From Thiohalocapsa sp. (GTDB lineage: Bacteria; Pseudomonadota; Gammaproteobacteria; Chromatiales; Chromatiaceae), in assembly GCA_028277725.1 (NCBI GenBank), contig JANQFX010000024.1, positions 1-64,000 of the forward strand: a stretch of 64,000 nucleotides of DNA, read 5' to 3'. The notes under the pieces are model-generated. The model was not told the DNA's origin. It ran no database searches and saw only the letters and a list, made by a program, of their open reading frames with translations. The translations under genes were made by a program, and so were the position numbers. Below, piece after piece: positions 8,967 through 19,883 of the stretch (position 1 is its first letter; each line of letters opens with the position of its first letter).

Positions 8967-10880
8967 ATGCCGCAGATCACCCTTCCCGACGGTTCCATCC
9001 GTAGTTTCGACGCGCCGGTGACGGTGCACGACATCGCCGCCGACATCGGCCCGGGGCTTGCGAAAGCGACGCTGGCCGGCCGCGTCGATGGCCGCATGGT
9101 CGACGCGAGCCACCGGATCGAGGACGACGCCGACGTCGCCATCGTGACCAGCCGCGACGAGGACGCGCTGGAGCTGCTGCGCCACGACGCGGCGCACGTC
9201 ATGGCCCAGGCGGTGCAGGAGCTCTATCCCGGCACCCAGGTGACCATCGGGCCGGCCATCGAGAACGGCTTCTATTACGACTTCGCCCGCGACGAGCCCT
9301 TCACGCCCGATGACCTCGCGGCCATCGAGCAGCGCATGCACGAGATCGTCAAGCGCGACCTGCCGATCGTGCGCGAGGTCTGGGACCGCGAGGAGGCGAA
9401 GCGGGTCTTCGGCGAGATCGGCGAGGATTACAAGGTCCAGATCATCGAGGACATCATCCCCGAGGGCGAAGAGGTTTCGGTCTACCGCCAGGGTGATTGG
9501 TTCGACGTCTGCCGCGGCCCGCACCTGCCCAGCACCGGCAAGCTGGGCCAGGGCTTCAAGTTGATGAAGTTGGCGGGCGCCTACTGGCGCGGCGACTCCG
9601 ACAACGAGATGCTGCAACGCATCTACGGCACCGCCTGGCGCGACAAGAAGGAGCTCAAGGCCTATCTGCATCGCCTGGAGGAGGCCGAGAAGCGCGACCA
9701 CCGCCGCCTCGGTAAGCAGCTGGACCTGTTCCACTTCCAGGACGAGGCCCCGGGTATGGCCTTCTGGCACCACAAGGGCCGGGTCATCTACCGCGAGGTA
9801 GAGCGCTACATGCGCTTCAAGCTGGACGAGTACGGCTACGAAGAAGTCGAGACGCCCCAGGTGCTGGACCGCTCGCTCTGGGAGCGCTCCGGCCACTGGG
9901 AGAAGTTCGCGGACGACATGTTCACGACGCAGCTGGACGAGCACGACTTCGCCATCAAGCCGATGAACTGTCCGGGGCACATCCAGCTCTTCAACCAGGG
10001 GCTCAAGAGCCACCACGATCTGCCGCTGCGCATCGCCGAGTTCGGCGTCGTACATCGCAACGAGCCCTCGGGCACCCTGCACGGCCTCATGCGGGCGCGG
10101 CGCTTCACCCAGGACGATGCCCACGTCTTCTGCACCGAGGACCAGCTGCAGGCTGAGGTCGCGACCCTGATCGACATGGTGTTCGAGACCTATCGGGATT
10201 TCGGATTCGACAGCATCGACCTGGCCCTGTCGCTGCGCCCCGAGAAGCGGGTCGGCAGCGACGAGCTCTGGGACAAGGGCGAGGCCGCGCTGGACAAGTC
10301 CCTGCGCGACAAGGGTCTGGACTTCAAGGTGCAGCCGGGGGAGGGCGCCTTCTATGGCCCCAAGATCGAGTTCACGCTGCACGACAGCATCGGCCGCGCC
10401 TGGCAGTGCGGCACCATTCAGGTGGATTTCTCCATGCCGGGCCGGCTGGGTGCGGAGTATGTCGCCGAGGACAACAGCCGTCAGGTGCCGGTGATGATCC
10501 ATCGCGCCATCCTCGGTTCCATGGAGCGATTCATCGGGATACTGATCGAACACTATGCTGGGGTCATGCCCGCGTGGCTCACGCCGGTGCAGGCGGTGGT
10601 CATGAACATCACCGATCGACAGGCCGATACCGTACGCAAGGTGACTAAGGCGCTGCGCGACAAGGGATTCCGTGTCGAGATGGACTTGAGGAACGAGAAG
10701 ATCGGCTATAAAATCCGCGCCCACACGCTGGAGCGGGTGCCGTACCTCCTGGTCATCGGTGATCGCGAGGTGGCGGAGGGCCAAGTGGCCGTCAGGGATC
10801 GCAAGGGTAAAGACCACGGCAGCATGGCCGTTTCGGCCTTCGCCGACACCCTTGCGGCCGACCTGGCCAACCGCATTTGA
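8967..10880 (+). CDS. thrS: Threonyl-tRNA synthetase
   Basis: The class II synthetase charges tRNA-Thr. The 637-residue product has the family order. An N-terminal TGS domain (residues 1-60, [10 protein letters not shown]) is followed by the editing domain with HDAAH near residue 72. The catalytic core has MNCPGH (zinc cysteine), the motif 2 region [25 protein letters not shown] and motif 3 [19 protein letters not shown]. The C-terminal anticodon-binding domain includes [12 protein letters not shown]. The ATG at 8967 matches the N-terminus of known ThrS; the open frame further upstream runs through the tRNA and is not coding. It starts the thrS-infC-rpmI-rplT-pheST block. Confidence 0.98.
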   Translation: MPQITLPDGSIRSFDAPVTVHDIAADIGPGLAKATLAGRVDGRMVDASHRIEDDADVAIVTSRDEDALELLRHDAAHVMAQAVQELYPGTQVTIGPAIENGFYYDFARDEPFTPDDLAAIEQRMHEIVKRDLPIVREVWDREEAKRVFGEIGEDYKVQIIEDIIPEGEEVSVYRQGDWFDVCRGPHLPSTGKLGQGFKLMKLAGAYWRGDSDNEMLQRIYGTAWRDKKELKAYLHRLEEAEKRDHRRLGKQLDLFHFQDEAPGMAFWHHKGRVIYREVERYMRFKLDEYGYEEVETPQVLDRSLWERSGHWEKFADDMFTTQLDEHDFAIKPMNCPGHIQLFNQGLKSHHDLPLRIAEFGVVHRNEPSGTLHGLMRARRFTQDDAHVFCTEDQLQAEVATLIDMVFETYRDFGFDSIDLALSLRPEKRVGSDELWDKGEAALDKSLRDKGLDFKVQPGEGAFYGPKIEFTLHDSIGRAWQCGTIQVDFSMPGRLGAEYVAEDNSRQVPVMIHRAILGSMERFIGILIEHYAGVMPAWLTPVQAVVMNITDRQADTVRKVTKALRDKGFRVEMDLRNEKIGYKIRAHTLERVPYLLVIGDREVAEGQVAVRDRKGKDHGSMAVSAFADTLAADLANRI

Positions 10881-11092
10881 CGGTCCGGTTTGCACACCGT
10901 TGGCACGTCGTTCCAGCGCCTGTCCCGGCCCTACCTCGAGACCCAGTCCGACGGCTGGGGCCACCGGCCGCAGGCGCGCTGCAATTGGCCCGACGGCCAT
11001 TGGCGCGAGACGGCTGAACCCTATCGAGGGCACCGTACCCGCCGACGCCGGGCGGTGCCGTACTGAGCTGAAGTCGACCGGAGGAGCAGACT

Positions 11093-11611
11093 ATCGCCGC
11101 GACAAAACGTAACCGGGTCAACGACGAGATCAACGTACCGGAGGTCCGCCTAATCGGGGCCGACGGTGATCAGATCGGGGTCGTCGACCTGCGCACCGCC
11201 AAGGAGAAGGCCTCGGAGGCCGGACTGGACTTGGTCGAGATCGTTCCGAACGCCGAACCGCCGGTCTGCCGGCTCATGGACTTCGGACGATTCCTGTTCG
11301 ACCAGAAGAAGAAGAAGTCCGAGGCGCGGAAGAAGCAGAAGCAGGTCCAAGTCAAAGAGGTCAAGTTCCGTCCTGGAACAGACGTCGGCGATTACCAGGT
11401 CAAGCTGCGCAACCTGACGCGTTTTCTCCAAGAGGGCGACAAGGCGAAGGTCACCATGCGCTTTCGCGGCCGCGAGCACGCCCATCGTGAGCTCGGCCTC
11501 GATTTGCTGCGACGGGTCGAGAGTGACCTCGCGGAGATCAGCACCGTCGAGCAACAGCCGCAGATGGAAGGCCGGCAGATGGTGATGGTGCTCGGGCCCC
11601 GGAAGAAGTAA
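11093..11611 (+). CDS. infC: Translation initiation factor IF-3, AUC start
   Basis: IF3 binds the 30S subunit, discriminates initiator tRNA and start codon, and prevents premature subunit joining. The 172-codon frame from 11093 gives (M)[18 protein letters not shown] and the complete two-domain factor ([18 protein letters not shown]-terminal [15 protein letters not shown]). No ATG, GTG or TTG lies in frame between the upstream stop TGA (11069-11071) and a point well inside the N-terminal domain. GGAGGAG at 11080-11086 sits six bases before ATC at 11093, so ATC is the start. IF3 genes classically use a rare AUU-type codon because IF3 rejects it, giving autorepression; AUC fits that logic. An initiating methionine is assumed. 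Confidence 0.93.
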   Translation: MAATKRNRVNDEINVPEVRLIGADGDQIGVVDLRTAKEKASEAGLDLVEIVPNAEPPVCRLMDFGRFLFDQKKKKSEARKKQKQVQVKEVKFRPGTDVGDYQVKLRNLTRFLQEGDKAKVTMRFRGREHAHRELGLDLLRRVESDLAEISTVEQQPQMEGRQMVMVLGPRKK

Positions 11612-11926
11612 GGCGGCCGGAAGGCAATGCCCCCGGCCGGCGGAAGGGTCACCGTTTCCGCCATGCCGGCTCCCGGCCATTGCCGCTCCTGGACGCTGTC
11701 TCCGGGAAGGCGTCTTCCAGGAGGTGTTCCCCGGTAGGCATCCAGGGGCCGAGGCATCGCGCGGCGAATCGATTTCACCGGCGGACCACCCTGTCCGCCC
11801 CGGTCCGTGGCCCCGGCGGGGATGCAGGATCGAAACGGGCACAGGTACGCGCCCTACAGCACGCGACCTCCGGGCAAGGGCTTCCGGTGTGTCGCAAAAC
11901 AACACGACTCTGATGGAGAGCCAAAA
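11612..11926 (+). other. Long infC-rpmI leader
   Basis: About 315 bases separate infC from rpmI without a credible gene. It has several GC-rich inverted stretches (for example GCCCCCGGCCGGC near 11627). In E. coli, ribosomal protein L20 represses rpmI-rplT by binding structured RNA in this same interval. The length and position would allow a similar control element here, but I cannot demonstrate the fold. Confidence 0.35.
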
Positions 11927-12124
11927 ATGCCCAAGATCAAGACCAACCGCGGGGCAGCCAAGCGCTTCGCCCGCACCGCGACCGGCGGTTTCAAGCGGAT
12001 CGCGTCTCACAGGCGCCACATCCTCACCAAGAAGAGCACCAAGCGGAAGCGCCAACTGCGTGCCTCGCACCTGCTCCACAAGGCGGATGTGCGCTCTGCG
12101 CGCCGCATGATCCCCTACTGCTAG
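11927..12124 (+). CDS. rpmI: 50S ribosomal protein L35
   Basis: The 65-residue basic protein is the usual length and begins with the signature [20 protein letters not shown]. It contains the typical [16 protein letters not shown] and ends [14 protein letters not shown] lies seven bases before the ATG at 11927; the frame is open further upstream but has no family similarity there. It is co-transcribed with rplT, 22 bases downstream. Confidence 0.97.
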   Translation: MPKIKTNRGAAKRFARTATGGFKRIASHRRHILTKKSTKRKRQLRASHLLHKADVRSARRMIPYC

Positions 12125-12146
12125 TCACCGCCGGAGACACAGAACC

Positions 12147-12503
12147 ATGCCACGAGTGAAACGGGGCGTTACCGCCCACGCGCGCCACAAGAAGGTCCTG
12201 AAGGAGGCCAAGGGTTATTACGGTGCCCGCAGCAAGGTCTATCGCGTCGCCAAGCAGGCCGTGGTCAAGGCCGGGCAGTATGCCTACCGGGATCGTCGTC
12301 AGCGCAAGCGCGCCTTCCGGGCGCTTTGGATCCAGCGCATCAACGCTGCGGCGCGCATGAACGGCCTGTCCTACAGCCGCCTGATGGATGGCCTCAACAA
12401 GGCCGGCGTCGACATCGACCGCAAGATGCTGGCCGATATCGCCTACCACGACGAGGCCGCCTTCGCGAGCATCGCCGAGCAGGCCAAGGCGGCGCTTGCC
12501 TGA
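12147..12503 (+). CDS. rplT: 50S ribosomal protein L20
   Basis: The 118-residue protein has the canonical N-terminus [19 protein letters not shown] and the conserved [20 protein letters not shown]. It binds 23S rRNA early in large-subunit assembly and is the autoregulator of rpmI-rplT in enterobacteria. It follows rpmI closely. The 271-base gap to pheS has no obvious phenylalanine-rich leader peptide, so pheM-type attenuation is not supported here. Confidence 0.98.
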   Translation: MPRVKRGVTAHARHKKVLKEAKGYYGARSKVYRVAKQAVVKAGQYAYRDRRQRKRAFRALWIQRINAAARMNGLSYSRLMDGLNKAGVDIDRKMLADIAYHDEAAFASIAEQAKAALA

Positions 12504-12519
12504 CCCTGTCGGCGCCTGA

Positions 12520-13808
<1,289 letters not shown>

Positions 13809-13809
<1 letters not shown>

Positions 13810-13845
13810 GGAGACGCTGACGAATGGGCATCCTGCCCCGAACGG
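13809..13845. repeat. Modular palindromic repeat, short copy
   Basis: GGGAGACGCTGA-CGAATGGG-CATCCTGCCCCGAACGG in the pheS-pheT gap resembles the start of the large copy at 28733, which has GGGAGACGCTGA then AAAATGGG, and its GCATCCTGCCCCG hairpin. It appears to be a shortened member lacking the variable stems. Confidence 0.55.
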
Positions 13846-13988
13846 AACACGCCGGCGACCCGGTGCTTCCCCGGGACGGCACCGAGTCCCGTGCCCGTCG
13901 GTGCTCGACGCCCGCAACCCGCGCCGCACGGTAGCCCTCGCACCGGCCGCGATCCGCCACAGAGACCAACACTGGAGACCTCCGAGCA

Positions 13989-16367
13989 ATGCGCTTCAGC
14001 GAAGCCTGGCTGCGTGAATGGGTGAACCCGCCGCTGGACACCCAGGCCCTCGTCGATCAGCTCAGCCTGTCCGGGCTGGAGGTCGACGCCGTCGAGCCCG
14101 CAGCCCCTGCCTTCCGCGGCGTGGTCGTCGGCCACGTGCAGTCCGTGGAGCCGCATCCCGATGCGCAGAAGCTGCGGGTCTGCCAAGTCGATGTGGGCGA
14201 AGACTCCCCGCTCGGTATCGTCTGCGGAGCGGCCAACGTCGCCGCCGGACAGCGCGTGCCGGTGGCCACCGTCGGCGCCGTGCTGCCTGGCGGTTTCAAG
14301 ATCAAGAGGGCCAAGCTGCGTGGGGTCCAGTCCCTGGGCATGGTCTGTTCCGCCGCCGAGCTCGGCCTGGCGGAGAGCGCGGACGGTATCATGGTGCTGC
14401 CCGCCGATGCGCCCGTGGGCGAGGACCTGCGCGCCTGGATGGCGCTCGACGACGCCTGCATCGAGTTGGATCTGACGCCGGATCGCGCCGACTGCCTCAG
14501 CGTCGTCGGCGTCGCACGCGAGGTCGGTGTACTGAACCGTGCAGACCTGCATGAGCCGTCCATCGAACCCGTGGTCGCCGCGATCGACGATAGCGTCGAC
14601 GTGCGCTTGGGCGCCCCGCAGGCCTGCCCGCGCTACCTTTGCCGCCTGGTGCGCGGTGTCGATCCGAGCGCGCCGACGCCGCTGTGGATGCAGGAGCGCC
14701 TGCGACGCGGCGGCGTGCGCCCGCTGGGCGTGGTCGTCGACGTGACCAATTACGTCCTGCTGGAACTGGGCCAGCCCATGCACGCCTTCGACCGGGCCAA
14801 GCTCGACGGCGGAATCGATGTGCGCCTGGCGGAGCAGGGCGAGACCCTGGACCTGCTCAACGGCGACCGTGTGACGCTGCGCCCAGACACCCTGGTGATC
14901 GCCGATGCGCAGCGTCCGGTGGCGCTGGCCGGCATCATGGGCGGCGCGGACAGCGCCGTGGGCGACGACACCCGCGACGTGCTGCTCGAGAGCGCCTTCT
15001 TCGCGCCGGCGGCCATCAGCGGGGATGCCCGCAGCTACGGCCTGCGCACCGACTCCTCGCATCGTTTCGAGCGCGGCGTCGCACCGGAGCGCTGCAGGCT
15101 CGCCATGGAGCGGGCGACGGCGCTGCTGCTGTCCATCGCGGGTGGCCGACCCGGGCCGGTGGTCGAGGCGGAAAGCGGCGCCCACCTGCCGGCGGCGCCC
15201 CGCATTGACCTGCGTCGGGGGCGCATCCCGAAGGTGCTCGGCCTGACGCTGGACGACGCCGACGTCGAGGACATCCTCGGCCGGCTGGGTATCGCCCTGG
15301 CGCCGACTGACCAGGGCTGGGTCGCGACACCGCCGTCGCCTCGGTTCGACATCCAGCTGGAAGAGGACCTGATCGCCGAGCTCGGGCGGGTCTATGGCTA
15401 TGATCGCATCCCGGTCACCCACGCACGCTCGGCGGCAGCGACGCGGGCGCCGCTGGAGATGGCCTACGAGCCTCGGCGCGTGCGCCGTGTGCTGCTCGAC
15501 CGTGGCTGGTCCGAGGCCGTGACCTACAGCTTCGTCAGCCGGGGGCTGCAAGGAGCCGTCGATCCCGACGTGGAGCCCCTGGCACTGGCGAACCCCCTGT
15601 CCGCGGAGCTGTCGGTGATGCGTGCCGGCCTCTGGCCGGGCCTGTTACAAGCCGTGCGTCAGAATCTCGCCAGGCAGCAATCGCGGGTGTGGTTGTTCGA
15701 GTCGGGCCTCCGGTTTCGTGCCGACGAGGACGGCCTCCACCAGGAGCCCATGCTGGCGGGCGTCGCCGTTGGCCCCGCGCAGCCGGAGCAGTGGGGTGCC
15801 GAGGGCCGTGATCTGGACTTCTTCGACCTCAAGGCCGACGTCGAGGCCGTGCTGGCGAGCGTCGGCTGTGCCGACGCCGTCGACTACGTGCGCGACGCCC
15901 ACCCGGCGCTACATCCCGGCAAGAGTGCCCGCATCCTGCGCGACGGACGGCCCCTGGGCTGGCTCGGCAGCATTCATCCGTCGCTGGCGGCGACGCTCGA
16001 CCTGCCCGGGGGCGTGCAGTTGTTCGAGCTCGAAGTCTCTGCCCTGGGTGGTGCGCCGCGCCCGGCGTTCGAGTCGCTGTCCAAATTCCCGTCCATCCGC
16101 CGCGACCTCGCGCTGGTGGTGGATGAGGACATCGCCTTCGACACCGTTCGTCGGAGTGTGGCGGCCGCGGCCGGCGACCTGCTGCGCGACCTGGTGCTCT
16201 TCGACCTCTACGTCGGCGAGAAGGTCGATTCAAGTCGAAAAAGCCTCGCTTTGGGATTGATTTTACAGGCCACTTCTCAGACACTTACCGATGATGACGT
16301 GGCGGCAGTCGTGGAGCGAGTGCTCGCGGCGCTGAAGGCGGACGTCGGCGCCGAGCTGCGCGCCTGA
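13989..16367 (+). CDS. pheT: Phenylalanyl-tRNA synthetase beta subunit
   Basis: The 792-residue beta subunit begins MRFSEAWLREWVNPPLDT. Visible domains are the EMAP/tRNA-binding domain (about 40-150, GVVVGHVQSVEPHPDAQKLR, CGAANVAAGQ) and the B3/B4 editing domain (about 210-390). The B5 region (about 400-470, RIPKVLGLTLDDADVEDILG) and the inactive synthetase-like core (LIAELGRVYGYDRIP) come next. The C-terminal ferredoxin-fold anticodon-binding domain lies at about 700-792 (SKFPSIRRDLALVVDEDIAF). It pairs with PheS to form the active enzyme. Length is normal and no lesion is visible. Confidence 0.97.
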   Translation: MRFSEAWLREWVNPPLDTQALVDQLSLSGLEVDAVEPAAPAFRGVVVGHVQSVEPHPDAQKLRVCQVDVGEDSPLGIVCGAANVAAGQRVPVATVGAVLPGGFKIKRAKLRGVQSLGMVCSAAELGLAESADGIMVLPADAPVGEDLRAWMALDDACIELDLTPDRADCLSVVGVAREVGVLNRADLHEPSIEPVVAAIDDSVDVRLGAPQACPRYLCRLVRGVDPSAPTPLWMQERLRRGGVRPLGVVVDVTNYVLLELGQPMHAFDRAKLDGGIDVRLAEQGETLDLLNGDRVTLRPDTLVIADAQRPVALAGIMGGADSAVGDDTRDVLLESAFFAPAAISGDARSYGLRTDSSHRFERGVAPERCRLAMERATALLLSIAGGRPGPVVEAESGAHLPAAPRIDLRRGRIPKVLGLTLDDADVEDILGRLGIALAPTDQGWVATPPSPRFDIQLEEDLIAELGRVYGYDRIPVTHARSAAATRAPLEMAYEPRRVRRVLLDRGWSEAVTYSFVSRGLQGAVDPDVEPLALANPLSAELSVMRAGLWPGLLQAVRQNLARQQSRVWLFESGLRFRADEDGLHQEPMLAGVAVGPAQPEQWGAEGRDLDFFDLKADVEAVLASVGCADAVDYVRDAHPALHPGKSARILRDGRPLGWLGSIHPSLAATLDLPGGVQLFELEVSALGGAPRPAFESLSKFPSIRRDLALVVDEDIAFDTVRRSVAAAAGDLLRDLVLFDLYVGEKVDSSRKSLALGLILQATSQTLTDDDVAAVVERVLAALKADVGAELRA

Positions 16368-16473
16368 CCTGTCCCCGGAGGTCTCCGAGCGTCTCGGGGC
16401 GCGCCCCCACGGTCTGCATCCAGGCCCGGCCCGGCGGCCAAGCGCCGCCGGTGAGTTGCAATAAGGATCGATA

Positions 16474-16773
16474 ATGGCATTGACCAAGGCAGACATGGCC
16501 GAGCACCTGTTCGAGGAGCTCGGGCTCAACAAACGCGAGGCGAAGGAGGTCGTCGAGTCCTTCTTCGAGGAGATTCGCTCCGCCTTGGAGCAGGGCGAAC
16601 AGGTGAAGTTGTCCGGCTTCGGCAATTTCGATCTGCGCGAGAAGAAGCAGCGCCCGGGCCGGAACCCCAAGACGGGCGAAGAGATTCCGATCACGGCCCG
16701 CCGCGTCGTGACCTTCCGTCCCGGTCAAAAGCTGAAGTCGCGGGTCGAAGCATATGCCGGAAGCGATCGTTAG
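16474..16773 (+). CDS. ihfA: Integration host factor alpha subunit
   Basis: The 99-residue HU/IHF-fold protein bends DNA as a heterodimer with IhfB. It starts [20 protein letters not shown] and contains the beta-arm sequence [20 protein letters not shown], including the proline that intercalates into DNA. Its place directly after pheT is conserved in gammaproteobacteria. A separate ATAAGG ribosome binding site precedes the ATG. Its 3' end overlaps the following merR-type gene by 20 bases, suggesting translational coupling. Confidence 0.97.
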   Translation: MALTKADMAEHLFEELGLNKREAKEVVESFFEEIRSALEQGEQVKLSGFGNFDLREKKQRPGRNPKTGEEIPITARRVVTFRPGQKLKSRVEAYAGSDR

Positions 16774-17122
16774 CGTCGACGATCTGCCGCCCATCCCGGG
16801 CAAACGCTACTTCACCATCGGTGAGGTCAGCGAACTCTGCGACGTCAAGCCGCACGTGCTGCGCTACTGGGAGCAGGAGTTCCCGCAGCTCAAGCCGGTG
16901 AAGCGGCGCGGCAATCGCCGCTACTACCAACGCCACGACGTCCTCACCGTGCGCCAAATCCGCTCCCTGCTGTATGAGCAGGGCTTCACCATCGGCGGCG
17001 CACGGCAGCAGCTCTCCGGCGACAACGCCAAGCACGATAGCTCCCAGAGTCACCAGATCATCCGCCAGATGCGCTTGGAGCTCGAAGAGCTTCTGCACGA
17101 TCTGAAGCGCAGGCCGCACTGA
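16754..17122 (+). CDS. MerR family transcriptional regulator
   Basis: The 122-residue protein has a MerR-type winged-helix domain at residues 18-90 ([27 protein letters not shown] then [12 protein letters not shown]). A short C-terminal helix that probably forms the dimer coiled coil follows. There is no metal-binding cysteine set or large effector domain, unlike MerR, SoxR or BmrR. Genes of this type conventionally follow ihfA and precede tRNA-Pro; their target is not known. It overlaps ihfA by 20 bases. Confidence 0.9.
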   Translation: MPEAIVSVDDLPPIPGKRYFTIGEVSELCDVKPHVLRYWEQEFPQLKPVKRRGNRRYYQRHDVLTVRQIRSLLYEQGFTIGGARQQLSGDNAKHDSSQSHQIIRQMRLELEELLHDLKRRPH

Positions 17123-17199
17123 CCCCGGGTCCGCCAGGCCCCGTGCCGCATCGGTTGTTCGTCGATGCACCCTCGGGCTTGAGTTTGCGCCTCGATCGA

Positions 17200-17228
17200 T
17201 TGCCCTGTCCGGCTGACCTCAGTATACT
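17200..17228 (+). promoter_or_regulatory. Sigma-70-type promoter for tRNA-Pro
   Basis: TTGCCC (17200-17205) and TATACT (17223-17228) with a 17-base spacer end nine bases before the tRNA. Confidence 0.65.
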
Positions 17229-17237
17229 AAACGGCTT

Positions 17238-17314
17238 CCGGGCGTAGCGCAGTCTGGTAGCGCACCACAATGGGGTTGTGGGGGTCGCAGGTTCGAATCC
17301 TGCCGCCCGGACCA
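17238..17314 (+). tRNA. tRNA-Pro (anticodon GGG)
   Basis: It is a 77-base cloverleaf with acceptor CCGGGCG/CGCCCGG, discriminator A and encoded CCA. The D arm is GCGCAGUCUGGUAGCGC. The anticodon stem CCACA/UGUGG has the loop AUGGGGU, and the T arm is GCAGG-UUCGAAU-CCUGC. The anticodon GGG reads CCC/CCU. It is located downstream of ihfA-merR as in many gammaproteobacteria. Confidence 0.95.
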
Positions 17315-17320
17315 ATATCA

Positions 17321-17353
17321 CGCGGCATGAGGTCGGCTCATGCCGCGTTTTTT
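17321..17353 (+). terminator. Rho-independent terminator of tRNA-Pro
   Basis: A perfect 11-pair stem, CGCGGCATGAG/CTCATGCCGCG, has a five-base loop and is followed by six T residues. Confidence 0.92.
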
Positions 17354-17442
17354 GTGCCCGTCCGCCGGACTCCCGGAACGGGCCGGGCGGATGGACCGGC
17401 AATCGTCACGGGCGGCCGTGCTGCCCGACTCGTCCGGCCCGC

Positions 17443-19851
17443 ATGGATATGACCGCGTCAACCGCTCCGCCCCGTTCCTCGAACTCCGAGGTCGTCTGCG
17501 CCCTGATCAGGGTGCGCGGTCTGGTCCAGGGGGTAGGCTTTCGGCCCACGGTCTGGAGGCTCGCCCGGGCGCTCGATCTGTCCGGCAGTGTGTGGAACGA
17601 CGGAGAGGGTGTGCTGATCCGTGCCATCGGCCCGGAGCACGATGTTCAGGCCCTCTGTCGACGCCTGCGCGACGAGGTGCCGCCCCTGGCGCATATCGAA
17701 GCGTTGGAACGCAGCCCCTGCGAGCCTGTCCGAACCCAGCCCGAGGGCGGGTTCGTCATCGAACTGAGCGCCGCCACCGAGGTCCGCACCGGCGTCGTGC
17801 CGGATGCGGCCACGTGCCCGGACTGCGTCGCCGAGGTTCTGTCGCAAACGGACCGTCGCCACCGCTACGCGTTCACGAACTGCACCCACTGCGGCCCCAG
17901 GCTCAGCATCGTGCGGGCCATTCCCTACGACCGGGCCAACACCAGCATGGCCGCCTTCCCGATGTGCCCCGATTGCGCCCGGGAGTACGCCGATCCGGCC
18001 GATCGGCGCTTCCATGCCCAGCCAAACGCCTGTCCGGTGTGCGGACCGCGACTCTGGTTGGAGGCGCCGGGGTGCCAGGTCTCCGGACCCTCGACACGGG
18101 CCGAGCCCGACCCCATCGACACCGCGCGTCGCCTGCTGGAAGAGGGGCACATCGTCGCCATCAAGGGCATCGGGGGGTTCCACCTCGCCTGCGACGCGAC
18201 CAATGCCGAGGCCGTCGAGGCGTTACGGCGACGCAAGGGCCGGTATGCCAAACCCTTCGCTCTGATGGCGCGCGACCTGGGCGTGATCCGCGGCTACTGC
18301 GAGGTGGACGCGGCCGCCGCGGAGCTGATCGCCGGCCCGGCCGCACCCATCGTGCTATTGCCCGCGACATCGGGGGCGGACCACCTGGCGCCCGGCATCG
18401 CGCCCGCGCTCGAGCCCGGCCGGCGCACCCTGGGCTTCATGCTCCCCTACAGTCCGCTGCATCACCTGCTGCTGGCGGGCTGGGACCGGCCGCTGGTCAT
18501 GACCAGCGGTAATCGCAGCGACGAGCCCCAGTGCATCGACAACGACGACGCCCGGCAGCGTCTCCAGGGCATCGCCGACGCTTGGCTGCTGCATGATCGC
18601 GATATCGTCAATCGGGTCGACGACTCCGTCGTGCGGGTCATGGATGGTGCCCCGCGGCCGCTGCGCCGGGCGCGTGGCTATGCGCCGGCACCCCTGATCC
18701 TGCCCGAGTCCATGTGCGCCCTGCCGCCCGTGCTGGCGACCGGCGGGGAACTGAAGAACACGCTGTGCCTGCTGCGCAATGGCCAGGCGGTGTTGTCGCA
18801 GCACCTGGGCGACCTGCATGACGCCGGCACGGCGCGGGAGTTCGAACGCACCATCGCGCTCTATCGTGCCCTCTATCAGCACCAGCCGGCGGCCATCGCC
18901 GTCGACGCGCATCCGGGCTATCGGGCGACCCAGGTCGGCCGGCAACTCGCCGAGGAGATGGAGATCCCTTTGATCGAGGTCCAGCACCACCGCGCCCATG
19001 TCGCCTCCGTGCTCGCCGACAACAACTGGTCTATGGAGGCGGGGCCTGTGCTCGGCATCGCGCTGGACGGCTCGGGCTACGGCGACGACGGCACTGTCTG
19101 GGGCGGGGAGTGGTTCGTCGGTGGCTATCGCGACCTGTGTCGGGTCGCCCGTCTCGCGCCGGTGCCGCTGCCGGGCGGCAGCAAGGCCATTTTGGAGCCC
19201 TGGCGCATGCTGTTCGCGCACCTGGATGCCGCCTTCGGTTGGGATCGGTTCCTGGACCGCTATGCCGACCTGCCCATCGCCCGGGACCTGGCCCGGCGGC
19301 CTGTGGACCTATTGCGCCGAATGGTGGCGGGCGGCCTCAACGTGCCGCGCACCTCGTCCTGCGGGCGCCTGTTCGACGCCGTCGCCGCGGCCCTCGGGAT
19401 CTGTATCGACGGCATCGCCTACGAGGGGCAGGCGGCCATCGAACTGGAACGCCTGGGCCGGACGAGCCGCCTCGCCTCCGGTTACCGGCTCGTGCAACGC
19501 CGGATGGACGATCTGATGGAGCTGGACCCGGCCCCCATCTGGGCGGCCCTGCTGGAAGACCTCGAGCGGGGCGCGCCGCGGGCGGAGATCGCGGTACGCT
19601 TCCATGTTGGCCTGGCAGACTCCCTCGCCGAGTCGTCGGCGATGCTCGCGTCGGAGCATGGCGCGTCGGCCGTCGCCCTGTCGGGCGGGGTCTTCCAGAA
19701 TCGCACCCTGTTCGAGGGCCTCTGCGCAGGATTGCGCAACCGAGGACTCCAGGTGTTGAGTCACCGTCACGTGCCCGCCAACGACGGTGGCCTGTCGCTG
19801 GGCCAGGCCGTCTACGCCGGACTCCGCCTGGCGGAGCGGGGCGCGGCCTGA
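17443..19851 (+). CDS. hypF: [NiFe]-hydrogenase maturation carbamoyltransferase HypF
   Basis: HypF makes carbamoyl-adenylate and passes the carbamoyl group to HypE, which forms the cyanide ligands of [NiFe] hydrogenase. The 802-residue protein shows the full domain order. An acylphosphatase-like domain (RVRGLVQGVGFRPTVWRLA, residues about 22-105) precedes a pair of zinc fingers (CPDC...CTHC and CPDC...CPVC, about 115-190). A YrdC-like domain follows (about 200-385, IKGIGGFHLACDATN, YSPLHHLLL, VMTSGNRSDEP). The C-terminal Kae1-like transferase has HHRAHV, LDGSGYGDDGTVWGGEW and LSGGVFQNRTL. The start at 17443 is chosen because family similarity begins shortly after it; the frame upstream overlaps the tRNA. 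No other hyp or hydrogenase genes are nearby, so they must lie elsewhere. Confidence 0.96.
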   Translation: MDMTASTAPPRSSNSEVVCALIRVRGLVQGVGFRPTVWRLARALDLSGSVWNDGEGVLIRAIGPEHDVQALCRRLRDEVPPLAHIEALERSPCEPVRTQPEGGFVIELSAATEVRTGVVPDAATCPDCVAEVLSQTDRRHRYAFTNCTHCGPRLSIVRAIPYDRANTSMAAFPMCPDCAREYADPADRRFHAQPNACPVCGPRLWLEAPGCQVSGPSTRAEPDPIDTARRLLEEGHIVAIKGIGGFHLACDATNAEAVEALRRRKGRYAKPFALMARDLGVIRGYCEVDAAAAELIAGPAAPIVLLPATSGADHLAPGIAPALEPGRRTLGFMLPYSPLHHLLLAGWDRPLVMTSGNRSDEPQCIDNDDARQRLQGIADAWLLHDRDIVNRVDDSVVRVMDGAPRPLRRARGYAPAPLILPESMCALPPVLATGGELKNTLCLLRNGQAVLSQHLGDLHDAGTAREFERTIALYRALYQHQPAAIAVDAHPGYRATQVGRQLAEEMEIPLIEVQHHRAHVASVLADNNWSMEAGPVLGIALDGSGYGDDGTVWGGEWFVGGYRDLCRVARLAPVPLPGGSKAILEPWRMLFAHLDAAFGWDRFLDRYADLPIARDLARRPVDLLRRMVAGGLNVPRTSSCGRLFDAVAAALGICIDGIAYEGQAAIELERLGRTSRLASGYRLVQRRMDDLMELDPAPIWAALLEDLERGAPRAEIAVRFHVGLADSLAESSAMLASEHGASAVALSGGVFQNRTLFEGLCAGLRNRGLQVLSHRHVPANDGGLSLGQAVYAGLRLAERGAA

Positions 19852-19883
19852 GCGATGCATGCCGAGGGGGACAGGGGTGTTGG

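Noticed and set aside
8919..11033. A 704-codon open frame on the strand opposite thrS
   Set aside because: It mirrors thrS codon usage in GC-rich DNA, has no family motifs and is incompatible with the certain gene on the plus strand. Similar long antisense frames opposite aspT, lepA/lepB, pheT and the RND gene were set aside for the same reason.
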